From: Paenibacillus ginsengihumi DSM 21568
GTDB taxonomy: Bacteria; Bacillota; Bacilli; Paenibacillales; NBRC-103111
DNA: 64,000 nucleotides
Assembly: GCF_000380965.1 (NCBI RefSeq)
Contig: NZ_KB905551.1
Span: forward strand, 62,001-126,000
Direction of reading: 5' to 3'
The position numbers were made by a program, and so were the translations under genes. Below are positions 29,325 through 39,316 of the stretch, piece after piece. Position 1 is the first letter of the stretch. The number at the start of each line of letters is the position of its first letter. Under the pieces are notes generated by a model that saw only the letters and a list, made by a program, of their open reading frames with translations, searched no databases and was not told where the DNA came from.

Positions 29325-30485
29325 TCAGCCGCGAGCCCTGTAGCTGGCCAGGGCCATGGCGTTCAGGCGCTCGACAAGCTCCTTGCGGCTCCCGCTACCG
29401 CGAAGCAGAAATTCGCGGATCAGCACCCCGGCCCGCTCCTGAAACGCCACAAAGCCGTTGAACCGCGGTCGCATCGCGCCGTGGTCCAGCGTGCGCAGCG
29501 TATTTACGAAAAAGCCGCGCGACTGCCGGTTGACCTCCGCATCGAGCCAGGCGGAGCGGTGTCCCGGCTGCCCGCCGCTGCGAAAATAGGTCGTGCGCTG
29601 AAACTCGGGGGAGACGGTCATCTCCGCGAATGCCGCCGCGAGCTCCGGGTAACGGCAGCGCGAAGAGATCGCCAGGCCGACGCCGCCGATCATGCTGCCG
29701 CTCGGCGCGTCCCCGCTCGCCGGAATGTCGGCGAAGCGGATCGGATGCGGGGCGAAGCCGTCGCGCGCATAGTTGACGTAGCCGTAAATCAGCGGCACAT
29801 AAGCGATGTCGTCCGTGCGCGCCATCCGCTCCGACATCGCGATCGGGTCGCTGTCGGCAGAGTCGGGATGCAATAGCGGCATCAGCTCCTGCAGCAGCGC
29901 CAGCGCGCCTTCCCCCGTCTCTAACGGAAGCGCGGCGCCGTCCTGCCAGAACGCCCCGCCGCCGAGCTGCGAGCACAGCGTATAAAAGCTCGCGAAAGCA
30001 TGCACCGGCACGAGCGGCATGGCGATCCGCCGCCCTTCGGGAAGCTCCGCGGCCAACCGCGTCACGTCGGCCCACGTCTTCGGCGGCTGCAGCCCCGCTT
30101 CGCTCAGCAGGTCTTCGCGGTATGCGCCGACCTGCGCGGCGGCGTCGGCCGCCAGCGCCCATTGCCGCCCCGCCCACGCATAGCTGGCATAGCTTAAGCC
30201 GACGCTGCCGCGCTCCTGCTCCCGCAAATACGCTTCCGGCAGCAGGCCGTCCAGCGGCACGAGCAGCCCGCGGTCCGCCGCTTCGCCGAGATGCGGGTGG
30301 TCGATCATGATCAGATCGTAAGCGCCGGCCAGCAGCTCCAGCGGATATTGCTCGAAATCGTGCAGCGAGCGCGCTTCCCACTCGATCGTTACGTCCGGCC
30401 GCCGCTCGCCGAATGCCGCGGTGGCGGCCAAGAGCGGCGCGATGCCGCGCTCATGCTTCCAGGTCATGCCTTTCAAGCGGATCAT
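29325..30485 (-). CDS. Solute-binding-like protein without signal peptide
   Basis: 386 residues with the two-lobed fold of extracellular solute-binding proteins (RRPDVTIEWEARSLHDFEQYP, YDLIMIDHPHLGEAADRGLLVPLDG, LLSEAGLQPPKTWADVTRLA, GGVGLAISSRCRYPELA). Normal length, but it begins directly with the domain (MIRLKGMTW) and has no signal peptide or lipobox, so it should remain in the cytoplasm. The start at 30485 has AAGGAGG six bases upstream and begins two bases after the CoA-transferase stop. It may sense or carry an acid intermediate for its enzyme neighbours. No permease is adjacent. Confidence 0.8.
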   Translation of the reverse strand: MIRLKGMTWKHERGIAPLLAATAAFGERRPDVTIEWEARSLHDFEQYPLELLAGAYDLIMIDHPHLGEAADRGLLVPLDGLLPEAYLREQERGSVGLSYASYAWAGRQWALAADAAAQVGAYREDLLSEAGLQPPKTWADVTRLAAELPEGRRIAMPLVPVHAFASFYTLCSQLGGGAFWQDGAALPLETGEGALALLQELMPLLHPDSADSDPIAMSERMARTDDIAYVPLIYGYVNYARDGFAPHPIRFADIPASGDAPSGSMIGGVGLAISSRCRYPELAAAFAEMTVSPEFQRTTYFRSGGQPGHRSAWLDAEVNRQSRGFFVNTLRTLDHGAMRPRFNGFVAFQERAGVLIREFLLRGSGSRKELVERLNAMALASYRARG

Positions 30486-30487
30486 CG

Positions 30488-31687
30488 TCATCCTCCTTTG
30501 TCTTCGTCAGCCCTTGATCCGGGAACGGGAAACAGACCGCCGGCTGCGAGCTCCTCTCGTATCGCTTCGCTGTGCTCCCCGATCCGCGGCGAGCCGACGG
30601 GCGAGGCGAAGCGCTGCCCGTCGATCCGCATCGGACAGCATAGCGCCTGCAGCCCGGCTCCGGACGGGCGGCGCACCTGCTGCGTCATCCGCAGCGCGCG
30701 AAATGCGTCGTGCTGCAGCAGCCTGCGCCAATCGAGCGTTTCCGCGCAGGGGATGCCCTCCGGCTCGAGCCGCGCGAGCCATGCGGCGGTCGGCCGCCGC
30801 GCCAAATGCGCTTGCAGCTGCCGCCGGATCTCATCCCGGCACGAAGTCCACGCGCCGGGGTCGTCGTAACGCTCAAGCGCGGGCAGGCCCACGGCGCGGC
30901 CAACGGCAGGCACGGAGCAGGCCCCCAGCGCCATGTACCCGTCGGCCGTCGCATAGATGCCATACGGAGCCGGACGCTGCAGGCGGAGATAGGCCGCGCC
31001 GTTGCGACGCTGCCCGGCGTCCGGCCGCTGCAGCAGGTCAGCCCACACCTCCTGCATCGTATCGAGCGTCGATTCGAGCAGGTTGACCTCCACTTTGGCC
31101 CCGAGGCCGGTGACGGAGCGGCGCACGGCCGCCGCCAGCAGCCCCTGCACGAGATGGGCGCCGGCCATCATGTCGGCGATCGCCAGCCCGAACGGGACCG
31201 GCCCGGCCGCGTCGCCGCCGCTCATCCAGGCGATCCCGGACAGCGACTGCACGAGCAAATCCTGGCCCGGCTTGCCGGCGAACGGCCCCGTCTCACCGTA
31301 CCCGCTGATCGAGCCGTACAGGATGCGGGGATTGATCGCCTTCACCTCGTCGTAGCCGAAGCCGAGCCGCTCGATAATGCCGGGACGGAAATTTTGAATC
31401 ATCATGTCGGCCTTCTCCAGCAGCCTCAGCACATCGCGCCGGTCCTGCGCGTTTTTCAGGTCGGCTGCGAAGCTCTCCTTGTTGCGGTTGATCGCATGAA
31501 ACAGCGTGCTGTCCCCGTCCAGCTGCAGATTGGAAATATACAGTCGCCGGCACAGGTCTCCGCCGTCCGGACGCTCGATCTTGATGACCCGCGCGCCCAG
31601 GTCAGCGAGCCGCAGCCCCGCATACGGGCCGGACAAAAACTGGCTGAAATCGATCACGATCATGCCTTGCAGCGGTTTGCTAACCAT
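30488..31687 (-). CDS. CaiB/BaiF family CoA-transferase (first)
   Basis: Class III CoA-transferase of 399 residues, moving CoA between an acyl-CoA and a free acid. Family landmarks: [31 protein letters not shown], the RPGIIERLGFGYD segment, catalytic Asp in KPGQDLLVQ, and VEVNLLESTLD. Close paralogue of the second CoA-transferase in this cluster (same opening and same [13 protein letters not shown] block), so the pair could make a heteromer or serve two acids. Substrate unknown. Confidence 0.9.
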   Translation of the reverse strand: MVSKPLQGMIVIDFSQFLSGPYAGLRLADLGARVIKIERPDGGDLCRRLYISNLQLDGDSTLFHAINRNKESFAADLKNAQDRRDVLRLLEKADMMIQNFRPGIIERLGFGYDEVKAINPRILYGSISGYGETGPFAGKPGQDLLVQSLSGIAWMSGGDAAGPVPFGLAIADMMAGAHLVQGLLAAAVRRSVTGLGAKVEVNLLESTLDTMQEVWADLLQRPDAGQRRNGAAYLRLQRPAPYGIYATADGYMALGACSVPAVGRAVGLPALERYDDPGAWTSCRDEIRRQLQAHLARRPTAAWLARLEPEGIPCAETLDWRRLLQHDAFRALRMTQQVRRPSGAGLQALCCPMRIDGQRFASPVGSPRIGEHSEAIREELAAGGLFPVPGSRADEDKGG

Positions 31688-31717
31688 CCCGAAATCACCT
31701 GCCGTTTGCCATATGCG

Positions 31718-32164
31718 CTAAGCCCGCTTGCTCCGGTTAACGAGCAGCAGATGCTCGCAGGCCAGCACCGTCTCGCCGCGCTGATTGAACACCTCGACCA
31801 GCTCCACGACGATGCCGCAGTCCGTTTTTTTCGGATGGTCGCGCTTCTCCTTCAGCGTCACCTTGGCCCGGATCGTATCCCCGATGAACACCGGCTTAAT
31901 AAAACGCAACCGGTCATAGCCATACGAGACGGCCTCCGGATTGATCTCTCCAGCCGTCATGCCGATGCCGACGCTGAAGATGAGCGTGCCGTGCGCGATC
32001 CGCTGCCCGAACGGCTGCGTCCGGCACCATTCCGCGTCCATATGGTGCGGGTAAAAGTCGCCGGTATGCCCGGCATGCATCACGATATCCGTCTCTGTAA
32101 TCGTGCGCCCGGTTGATGTGCGTTCCGCCCCAATCTCGTAGTCTTCAAAATAAATCGCTTTCAT
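31718..32164 (-). CDS. MaoC-type acyl-CoA hydratase
   Basis: Hotdog-fold protein of 148 residues with the hydratase motif: catalytic Asp/His in [13 protein letters not shown] and [13 protein letters not shown]. Adds water across the double bond of an enoyl- or related dicarboxyl-CoA such as mesaconyl-CoA. Placed between two CoA-transferase genes, it suggests acid activation, hydration and CoA recycling in one pathway. The exact acid is not determined. Confidence 0.9.
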   Translation of the reverse strand: MKAIYFEDYEIGAERTSTGRTITETDIVMHAGHTGDFYPHHMDAEWCRTQPFGQRIAHGTLIFSVGIGMTAGEINPEAVSYGYDRLRFIKPVFIGDTIRAKVTLKEKRDHPKKTDCGIVVELVEVFNQRGETVLACEHLLLVNRSKRA

Positions 32165-32289
32165 TTTCGCCCCGCGTCCTTTCTTCTCTCCTTCGTTTTT
32201 CGATAAAACAGCCCCGCTCCAGCTTTTCGACGAATCCTTCCTGCATAAGCGGCATGCCTATGCCTTTTGCTTCCGCTATATCGGACCTA

Positions 32290-33450
32290 TCACCTGCCAA
32301 GCCTTACGCCTTTCGCAAGTTCCGCATCGAGCGCCGCATTGTGCTCGCCGAGCACCGGCGCAGCCCGTTCCGCGTACAGCTTCTCCCCGTCGATCCGGAT
32401 CGGACAGCGCGTCGTCCGCAGCGCGGCGCCGTTAGAGCGACGCACCTCCTGAACGAAGTCGAGCGCCTTGAAGCCGTCGTGCTCCATAAGCTGCTGCATG
32501 TCGAGCACCTCGGCGCACCAGTAATCGGCCGGCTCCAGCTTTGCCAGCCACTCTGCGGTTGTCTTCCGCTTCAAATGATCGGCAAGGATGCGCTTGATTT
32601 CGTCCCGGCGGTCGAACCAGCTCGCCGGGTCCTGGTATGCCGCAAGCTCCGGGCATTCCAGCAGCTCCCCGAGCCGCACGACCGAGCCCATCGCCAGCGC
32701 GATATGCCCGTCCGCCGTCTCGTACAAGCCATACGGCGCGCCCAGATAGGCATGCGCGCTGTTCACCCGGCTGCGCTGCGGCAGCTTGCCCCCGTCGTTC
32801 AGGTGCGTCGTCAGCACCTCGAACTGAAAATCGAGCGCCGATTCCATCAGGCTGACCTCGACCAGCGCGCCCTGGCCCGTCGCCCCGCGGCGCACGAGAG
32901 CGGCCAGCAGCCCTTGCACGAGATTGGCGCTCGTAAACATATCGGCCACCGACAGGCCGAACGGTACGGGCGGCTGGTCCGCATTGCCGCACAGCCAGGG
33001 CAGACCGGACAGCGACTGGACGAGCAAATCCTGGCCCGGCTTATCCTTCCACGGCCCCTCGGCTCCGTAGCCCGTCACGCTGCCGTAGACGAGGCGCGGG
33101 TTGATAGCCTTCGCCGAATCGTAGTCCAGCCCGAGCCGGGCCATCGTCCCCGGGCGGAAGCTTTCGATCAGCACGTCCGCCTGCTTCACCAGCCGCTTCA
33201 CCTTTTCCAGATCGGCCGGGTCCTTCAGGTTGGCGGCATAGCTCTCCTTGTTGCGGTTCATGGCATGGAACACGGTGCTGTCGCCGTCCACGACCAGATT
33301 GGCCAGCGTCAGCTTGCGGCTCAAATCGCCGCCTTCCGCCCGTTCGATTTTGATCACGCGCGCCCCCAGGTCGGCCAGCCGCATCGCAGCGAAAGGTCCG
33401 GCCAAAAACTGGCTGAAATCGAGAACGAGCAGCCCGTCAAGCGGCTTCAT
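32290..33450 (-). CDS. CaiB/BaiF family CoA-transferase (second)
   Basis: Class III CoA-transferase of 386 residues, first gene of the cluster. [30 protein letters not shown] at the N-terminus, catalytic Asp in [16 protein letters not shown], and [11 protein letters not shown]. Start at 33450 (MKPLDGLLV) lies eight bases after AAAGGAG; the GTG at 33459 is too close to that site. Related to the first CoA-transferase along its whole length, consistent with a duplication within the operon. Confidence 0.9.
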   Translation of the reverse strand: MKPLDGLLVLDFSQFLAGPFAAMRLADLGARVIKIERAEGGDLSRKLTLANLVVDGDSTVFHAMNRNKESYAANLKDPADLEKVKRLVKQADVLIESFRPGTMARLGLDYDSAKAINPRLVYGSVTGYGAEGPWKDKPGQDLLVQSLSGLPWLCGNADQPPVPFGLSVADMFTSANLVQGLLAALVRRGATGQGALVEVSLMESALDFQFEVLTTHLNDGGKLPQRSRVNSAHAYLGAPYGLYETADGHIALAMGSVVRLGELLECPELAAYQDPASWFDRRDEIKRILADHLKRKTTAEWLAKLEPADYWCAEVLDMQQLMEHDGFKALDFVQEVRRSNGAALRTTRCPIRIDGEKLYAERAAPVLGEHNAALDAELAKGVRLGR

Positions 33451-33572
33451 CGCCTTCACTCCTTTTATAAGTGAAATTATTTTTCACATATAAATTATAG
33501 TGACCGTTTTCATTTTTCGTCAATAGAAAAAATGCTTCTGCTCCTTAGCCTGGGCATGACTTGGAATTCTCC

Positions 33573-33622
33573 AAAAAACGGAAGCCGCCCCGCCGGTTTC
33601 ACGACCGAGCAGGACGGCTTCC
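33573..33622 (-). terminator. GH3 gene terminator
   Basis: Minus-strand stem GGAAGCCG / CGGCTTCC with a 27-base loop, followed by GTTTTTTGG, about 20 bases beyond the GH3 stop codon. Confidence 0.75.
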
Positions 33623-33642
33623 TATTCAGACGGCTCGCGCTA

Positions 33643-35931
33643 TTATGAGCGGATCAGCGCATCGTTCAGCTGCCGGATCATCGCCTGCAGCGCGTCTTCG
33701 GTGAATGCGCCGCCGCTGAAGTTGGACAGCGCCCGCAGCGGCATGTACCGCATCATCGCCGCCATCATCTCGGCGGCTTCGCCGTCCGTGTCGGCAGCGG
33801 CGAACGGGCTGCCCTCGCTGGCCTTGGCCAGCAGCTCCTTGGCGAGCGGGGCGATAGCGGGATTGCCCAGCAGATCGCCGACCGTCGTGTTGCGGTGGAC
33901 GCGGAACGGCAGCTCCACGGTCGAGTCCACCCATACTTTCGCGGACAGCACTATGTCCCTGGAGCTTTTTCCGATTAAAATGTCAAACGCTCCCGTCTCC
34001 ACAAGCCAGTCGGCAAGCTCCACATTATAGTAGGCAAATGCCCGCTTATCCAGCGTAAAGACGACCGTCTTTTGCTGGCCGGGCTGCAGCTCCACCTTGT
34101 GGAACCCTTTCAGCTCCTTGTCCGGACGCTGCACGCTGCTCTCGACATCCCTGACATAAAGCTGGACGACCTCCTTGCCGGCGACCGCTCCCGTATTCCG
34201 GACATCGACGGACACCGTCAGCGAATCCGTATCCTTGATGCGCTCAGCGCTCACTGTCAGATTGCTGTATTCGAACGTCGTATAGCTGAGTCCGAATCCG
34301 AACGGGAACAGCGGCTCCACCTGTTTCGTATCGTAGTACCGGTACCCGACAAAGATGCCTTCCCGGTACTCCACCCGATCGCCTTCGCCGGGGAAGAACA
34401 AATACGACGGGTTGTCGCTTAATTTCTTCGGGAATGTCTCGGCCAGCTTGCCGCTCGGATTCGCATCGCCGAACAGCAGGTCGGCAATGGCGCCGCCCAG
34501 CGCCTGACCGCCCAAATAAGCCTCCAGCAGGCCTTTCGCCTTGTCCAGCCAAGGCATCTCCACAGGCGCCCCGTTGCTCAGGCAGACGACCAGATTCGGA
34601 TTCGCCGCGGCAACCGCCTCAATCAGACGCTGCTGATTAAGCGGAATTTGCAGATGGATGCGGTCATAGCCCTCCGATTCGTAGCGATCCGGCAGGCCTG
34701 CGAACAGGACAATCACATCGGCCTCTGCGGCCGCTTGCTTCGCTTCCTCCACAAGCGCCTCGTCCAGATCGTCATTGTCGCGGTAATAGCCTTGCGCATA
34801 GGTAACCGTTGCCTCCGGCCCCGCCGAAGCTCGAATCTCATCCACAATATTTTCCAGCCTGGTCGGATTGATATGCGAGCTGCCGCCTCCCTGGTAGCGC
34901 GGGCGCGTCGCCAGCTCGCCGATCACGGCAATCGTTCCCTGCTTTTTCAGAGGCAGGATGCCGTCTTCGTTTTTCAGCAGCACCATGCTCTCTCTGGCCG
35001 TCTCCCGCGCCAGCTGGTGGTGCGCCTCCCGGTCGTAGGCGGCGTTCTCCTTTTTCCCGTCCACCGCTTTGAAAATAATGCGCAAAATGCGTTCGACGGC
35101 GGCATCGAGCTTCTCCATAGACAGCGAGCCGCTTTGCACCGCTTCGATGACCTTCTTCTCGCCGATTCCGCAGCTTGCCGGCATCTCCAGCTCCAGTCCG
35201 CCGGCGAGAGCGGCATCCCGCTCGTTGACAGCGCCCCAGTCGGACACGACGAAGCCTTCGAAGCCCCACTCTTCTTTGAGAATGTCGCTCAGCAAATAGC
35301 GGTTTTCGGAGGCGAACTCGCCGTTCACTTTATTGTACGAGCACATCACCGTCCACGGCTGCGCCTGCTTCACCGCTCCTTCGAAGCTGGCCAAATAGAT
35401 TTCGCGCAGCGTCCGTTCGTCGATGATCGCATCGGTCGACATGCGGCGATGCTCCTGGTTATTGGCAGCAAAATGCTTCAGCGATGTGCCGACGCCCTGG
35501 CTCTGCACGCCTTGAATGTGGCTCGCCGCCATTTCCGAAGACAAGTACGGGTCCTCCGAGAAATATTCGAAATTGCGCCCGCATAGCGGCGATCGCTTAA
35601 TATTCGCGCCCGGTCCGAGCAATACGGCGACGTCTTCCGCCTGACACTCTTCCCCAAGCGCCTGTCCGACCTTGCGGAGCAGCTCCCGGTTCCACGAGCT
35701 GGCCATGCCCGCGGCCGACGGGAAGCAGGTTGCCGGCACGCTGTCGAACAGCCCCAAGTGATCGGCGCCCTGCTTTTGCTTGCGCAGTCCGTGCGGACCG
35801 TCCGTCACCATAATGGAAGGAATACCGAGCCGCTCGACGCCCTTGAGATGCCAAAAGTCCAATCCCGAACAAAGCCCGGCTTTTTCCTCCAACGTCAGTT
35901 CCTTCACCAATTGTTTGATATCCCGGTTCAT
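33643..35931 (-). CDS. GH3 beta-glucosidase
   Basis: Cytoplasmic exo-glycosidase of 762 residues. GH3 N-terminal TIM barrel ([46 protein letters not shown]), nucleophile Asp in FVVSDWGA, then the alpha/beta sandwich and a C-terminal fibronectin-like domain ([20 protein letters not shown]). The KHFAANNQE and [11 protein letters not shown] blocks are typical of beta-glucosidase and beta-xylosidase members. Start at 35931 (MNRDIKQL) follows GGAGG; the open frame extends five codons earlier. No signal peptide, so it cleaves imported di- or oligosaccharides. It is divergent from an AraC regulator. Confidence 0.93.
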   Translation of the reverse strand: MNRDIKQLVKELTLEEKAGLCSGLDFWHLKGVERLGIPSIMVTDGPHGLRKQKQGADHLGLFDSVPATCFPSAAGMASSWNRELLRKVGQALGEECQAEDVAVLLGPGANIKRSPLCGRNFEYFSEDPYLSSEMAASHIQGVQSQGVGTSLKHFAANNQEHRRMSTDAIIDERTLREIYLASFEGAVKQAQPWTVMCSYNKVNGEFASENRYLLSDILKEEWGFEGFVVSDWGAVNERDAALAGGLELEMPASCGIGEKKVIEAVQSGSLSMEKLDAAVERILRIIFKAVDGKKENAAYDREAHHQLARETARESMVLLKNEDGILPLKKQGTIAVIGELATRPRYQGGGSSHINPTRLENIVDEIRASAGPEATVTYAQGYYRDNDDLDEALVEEAKQAAAEADVIVLFAGLPDRYESEGYDRIHLQIPLNQQRLIEAVAAANPNLVVCLSNGAPVEMPWLDKAKGLLEAYLGGQALGGAIADLLFGDANPSGKLAETFPKKLSDNPSYLFFPGEGDRVEYREGIFVGYRYYDTKQVEPLFPFGFGLSYTTFEYSNLTVSAERIKDTDSLTVSVDVRNTGAVAGKEVVQLYVRDVESSVQRPDKELKGFHKVELQPGQQKTVVFTLDKRAFAYYNVELADWLVETGAFDILIGKSSRDIVLSAKVWVDSTVELPFRVHRNTTVGDLLGNPAIAPLAKELLAKASEGSPFAAADTDGEAAEMMAAMMRYMPLRALSNFSGGAFTEDALQAMIRQLNDALIRS

Positions 35932-36198
35932 TTCAGATCCTCCCATTTTTGAAAAAGTAGATGTCGAATTGGGTTATGCATGACTTTGACTGCGGACCAT
36001 CCGATTGAATTCGCTTTCATCTCGTTCGTGCAAACTCGCTCCGAATAATCCTCGGATCTTCCCCTTGAAGAAATTCAGTCCGAAAGCCTACGCCAATGGA
36101 AGTCGATACCTATATTTTATTTATTTCTCTACACCGTTTATGGTATTATTTTTAGGAATTTGATACTTTTTTTGTGTTCAAGATAGGTGGTGAATGAA

Positions 36199-37440
36199 AT
36201 GGGACATGCTCCGAACCTTTGCGATATGGAGTATATTGGCGAATTGATATTTGAATCGTTCCGCGTGCCTGTGATCTGGCTGAACGACAGCGGCAACATC
36301 GTGCACGAATGGATCATGGACCATTCCGTCCATCCATTCCATGCTGCGCGTGAGGAGCATCTGGCACAGGCGATTCGGCAGCATGAAGCATCCGATCATC
36401 CCGTTCTAATAACAAGCGCCTATCTGGAGCATTTCGCGTTCATTCCTTTGAAAGAACAGGAGCGCCGGACGGGAAGCGTCGTATTGGGACCGATCCTCTT
36501 CGCCAGGCTGTCCGACGAGACCTTAAGCGGTTTAATGAACGATTTCCGTGTATTCACCGACAAAAAAGCCGCCGTTCGCTACTATGAGTCGCTTCCCGTG
36601 CTGAGCAAGCAAGCGCTTATGAACGCAGCCAAAATGGTTTACTATATGATTTATCGCAAAAGGCTGCATCCGGAAATCGCGTTCACAAACGAACATCATT
36701 CCGGCCCTCTCTCTAACCACATAGAACATGCGGACATCACGATCGCCAAGCGGCGCCAAAATATTTTGCTTCATCACGACCCTGTCGTCGAAAAAAAGCT
36801 GTACCATGTTATCAAAGAAGGGCGTACAAACGAACTGGAGACAGTGTGGGATTCCATTCCCGAAGAAGAGCTTGGGGTGCTGTCAAAAACGAGCCATATC
36901 CGGAGCCAAAAAAATTTAACGATAGCCATGATTACGCTCGCCACCCGATACGCGATGGAAGGCGGCCTTCATCCGGAAATCGCCTATACGCTCAGCGATA
37001 TATTCATTCAACGGCTTGAGGAACTGCATGACAGACAAGCGATTGACCGCTTGCGAAGGGAAGCCTTGCGCGCCTTCGCGGAACGCGTGAATGAAGCCAG
37101 AAATCAGCAGTATTCCAAGCCGGTGACCATGTGCATCCACTATATTTTCAATCATCTTTATGAAGAAATTACGCTCCCGCTGCTTGCTGAACGGTGCAAT
37201 AAAAATCCGAGCTACTTGTCGGCCTTGTTCAAAAAAGAAACCGGCGTTGCCTTAAGCGAATACATTCAGCGCACGAGAATCGAAGAAGCGAAAAAACTGC
37301 TCACGTTAACGGACCGCCCGATCGCAGAGATCGGAACGCTGCTCAACTTTCACGAGCAAAGTTATTTTACCAAAATTTTCAAGAAATTTGCAGGGGTTAC
37401 TCCGAAGCAGTATCGAAACAAATACAGCTCGGCCAGGTAA
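36199..37440 (+). CDS. AraC-family regulator (long N-terminal domain)
   Basis: Transcription factor of 413 residues with a C-terminal double helix-turn-helix domain (LPLLAERCNKNPSYLSALFKK, IAEIGTLLNFHEQSYFTKIFKK) and a long N-terminal domain without a cupin motif. Start at 36199 lies eight bases after AGGTGG; the in-frame GTG codons upstream are less well placed. Divergent from the GH3 gene across about 270 bases, which it probably activates. It is less GC-rich than its neighbours. Confidence 0.88.
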   Translation: MGHAPNLCDMEYIGELIFESFRVPVIWLNDSGNIVHEWIMDHSVHPFHAAREEHLAQAIRQHEASDHPVLITSAYLEHFAFIPLKEQERRTGSVVLGPILFARLSDETLSGLMNDFRVFTDKKAAVRYYESLPVLSKQALMNAAKMVYYMIYRKRLHPEIAFTNEHHSGPLSNHIEHADITIAKRRQNILLHHDPVVEKKLYHVIKEGRTNELETVWDSIPEEELGVLSKTSHIRSQKNLTIAMITLATRYAMEGGLHPEIAYTLSDIFIQRLEELHDRQAIDRLRREALRAFAERVNEARNQQYSKPVTMCIHYIFNHLYEEITLPLLAERCNKNPSYLSALFKKETGVALSEYIQRTRIEEAKKLLTLTDRPIAEIGTLLNFHEQSYFTKIFKKFAGVTPKQYRNKYSSAR

Positions 37441-37459
37441 CACGGACGCGGAGTATGGT

Positions 37460-37669
37460 ATGATGGAGGAACGTGGTAATCCTGCCGGATACCAAGCGAA
37501 CGGCAGGCCCTTCGGGGTTACTTTTGCCGGAAAAGCATTTAGCGAAGCCGCTCTGATTCGTATCGCCTATGCTTTTGAGCAGCATACGAAGCATCGAAAA
37601 AAGCCCGTTCTCGGCCAAACCCTAACGGAACACAGCGCTGTTATTTCAATGAAAACAACCGTTTTCTAA
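37460..37669 (+). pseudogene. C-terminal remnant of an amidase
   Basis: Seventy codons whose product GYQANGRPFGVTFAGKAFSE and onward (ALIRIAYAFEQHTKHRKKP) matches the C-terminal end of amidase-signature enzymes, where GYxxxGxPxGxTFxGxxFSE and YAFEQxTxHR are typical. The catalytic Ser-Ser-Lys part is absent, so it cannot be active. It directly follows the AraC gene and is likely a deletion scar. Confidence 0.6.
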
Positions 37670-37882
37670 ATGACGGACGCCGCAGACCTTAATCGATATC
37701 GATGTGTACGTACCCGGCCTTTTTTGTGTAGTTAGCGGCTCTCCTGTCCGTTGCCTATGAAAACTGCGTCTTTTGGGCCAAAATAAGGGCGCTCAGGTCC
37801 GTTATCCGCAATGAGACTGGAAACGACGTTGCCTACGCACACGTTGGTTCAAGGATCAACACATTAGAAAGTCGAGGACGGG

Positions 37883-38506
37883 ATGGGAATGAGATTAGGG
37901 GAACATTTTATAGAGCAAAAAGGTGTGAGCCTGAGCCAATTCGGCTATAAGCCCGATCCGGGCCGTGTCGAATTCACCGGCAGCGGAAATATCGTGTTTT
38001 ATCATTATACAAAGGAAGAACATTTGGAGCGGATTTTGTCCCCTGACAGCGGTTTGTACGCCTGGCGGCAGGTTGACGTCTGTCCGAATCCGCCGGAGGA
38101 GCTGACGGGGTGCTTTCTAACCGAAGGGTTTCTAGAACCGCTTCCGATGTGGTTGACCGACTGCCCTTATTTCGGAGATTTGGGCATCAAAATGGTTAAG
38201 CAATATATCGGGAATATTTTGTTGAGAATTGAACTGCCCCGCAATGATCAGGGGCTGTACGTCGCCGATTACGCGCATGTGCTGGAGGAGAAGCATTTTA
38301 CGCTCCGAGGAACAGCCCCTTTGCAATTAGGTTATGATTTCAGTACGGGCAAGGAAATCACTCAAGCCTATGTTCATTCCTACATTCCCGCGACCCAATA
38401 CGAAAGCGTCCATGTCGCCCCCGTTATGCAAGCGGTACGTAAAGGAGCCGGCGTTGTGATTCCATCCGACTATATTAGATTGTCTGAGGAGCAGCCGCTG
38501 CGTTAG
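37883..38506 (+). CDS. Unrecognised cytoplasmic protein
   Basis: 207 residues, moderately conserved-looking composition, no signal peptide or membrane segment. N-terminal IVFYHYTKEEHLERILSPDSG resembles the entry strand of ADP-ribosyl-transferase-like or RES-like folds (a short His-Tyr-Thr motif), but without further motifs I cannot assign it. Later blocks: FLEPLPMWLTDCPYFGDLG, LLRIELPRNDQGLYVADYAHVLE. ATG 37883 and 37889 are both possible; GAGGACGG lies upstream. Single-gene unit. Confidence 0.65.
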   Translation: MGMRLGEHFIEQKGVSLSQFGYKPDPGRVEFTGSGNIVFYHYTKEEHLERILSPDSGLYAWRQVDVCPNPPEELTGCFLTEGFLEPLPMWLTDCPYFGDLGIKMVKQYIGNILLRIELPRNDQGLYVADYAHVLEEKHFTLRGTAPLQLGYDFSTGKEITQAYVHSYIPATQYESVHVAPVMQAVRKGAGVVIPSDYIRLSEEQPLR

Positions 38507-38625
38507 GAAAACGGGTCAATGACCAGCTCCGCCCGTACCCCGGTTGGGGCTGCACCCGATTCCGGCAGGCGTCGACGAACGTCGCGCAGCTTTACGTGTC
38601 ACTCCTCAGCAATTACAATGCGGTT

Positions 38626-39210
38626 CTACGCATCCAAAACGGTCCGGTAAACCCCCGCCTCCCCCAAAAAATCGCGGCGGGTTAAACCCCTCTCCCCAAG
38701 CACCTCCCTGTAAGCGGTAATCGTGCCGTCGTGCGCAACGATGATGACACGGCCTGCAGCCTGTTTCCTGGCCCATGCGAGCAGCCCAAGCCCTAGCAGG
38801 CGGAACGGCTCTTCCGGCATCGTATTGATTCCGTCCCTCCATAAAGCATCATGCTCCGCCTCCAAGCGAACGAAATCGGGGAAATCCCGTCCGACGCGGT
38901 CGTAAGATAACGGGATGTCGCAGCGGACGGGAGTGAAACCCTCATGCTGCGGGAACATTCTCGGCCCGACCAAGGGATTTGCATATTTTCGCGGACAATT
39001 CAGATGATCCGTGAGCAGATTCGCCGTCTCCAGCGTGCGCACGGTCGGGCTCACCAAGAGCAGGTCGTCAGGCCCGGGCGCAATCTCTTCCTTTAATCGC
39101 TCCACCTGCCTCCTGCCTGTTGCCGTCAGCCGCGGGTGATCCATGTTCAGCCGAACCGGCACGTTCAAGTTATGCTCCCCTTGTCCGTGACGCACGAACA
39201 GCAGCTCCAT
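38626..39210 (-). CDS. Histidine phosphatase family protein
   Basis: Phosphoglycerate-mutase-like phosphatase of 194 residues. RHG motif with nucleophilic His at residue 8 (LLFVRHGQGEHN), second His region in VAHDGTITAYREVLGE near residue 160, and VSPTVRTLETA. The substrate cannot be deduced. ATG 39210 is preceded by AAGGAG. Single-gene unit; the next gene upstream (DUF1835) ends about 100 bases away. Confidence 0.9.
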   Translation of the reverse strand: MELLFVRHGQGEHNLNVPVRLNMDHPRLTATGRRQVERLKEEIAPGPDDLLLVSPTVRTLETANLLTDHLNCPRKYANPLVGPRMFPQHEGFTPVRCDIPLSYDRVGRDFPDFVRLEAEHDALWRDGINTMPEEPFRLLGLGLLAWARKQAAGRVIIVAHDGTITAYREVLGERGLTRRDFLGEAGVYRTVLDA

Positions 39211-39316
39211 CGTCCAATCTCCTTGTCGTTATTTGGTATGAGGCTGGAGAAAGGCCCGGCCAGCGTGCTGCACATAACGCAATTGAGCTGGCCGCATCCC
39301 CCTATTCGTCACGCCA

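Noticed and set aside
29395-30381. 328-codon minus-strand frame overlapping the binding-protein-like gene
   Set aside because: Arg/Ala-rich shadow of the real gene in high-GC DNA.
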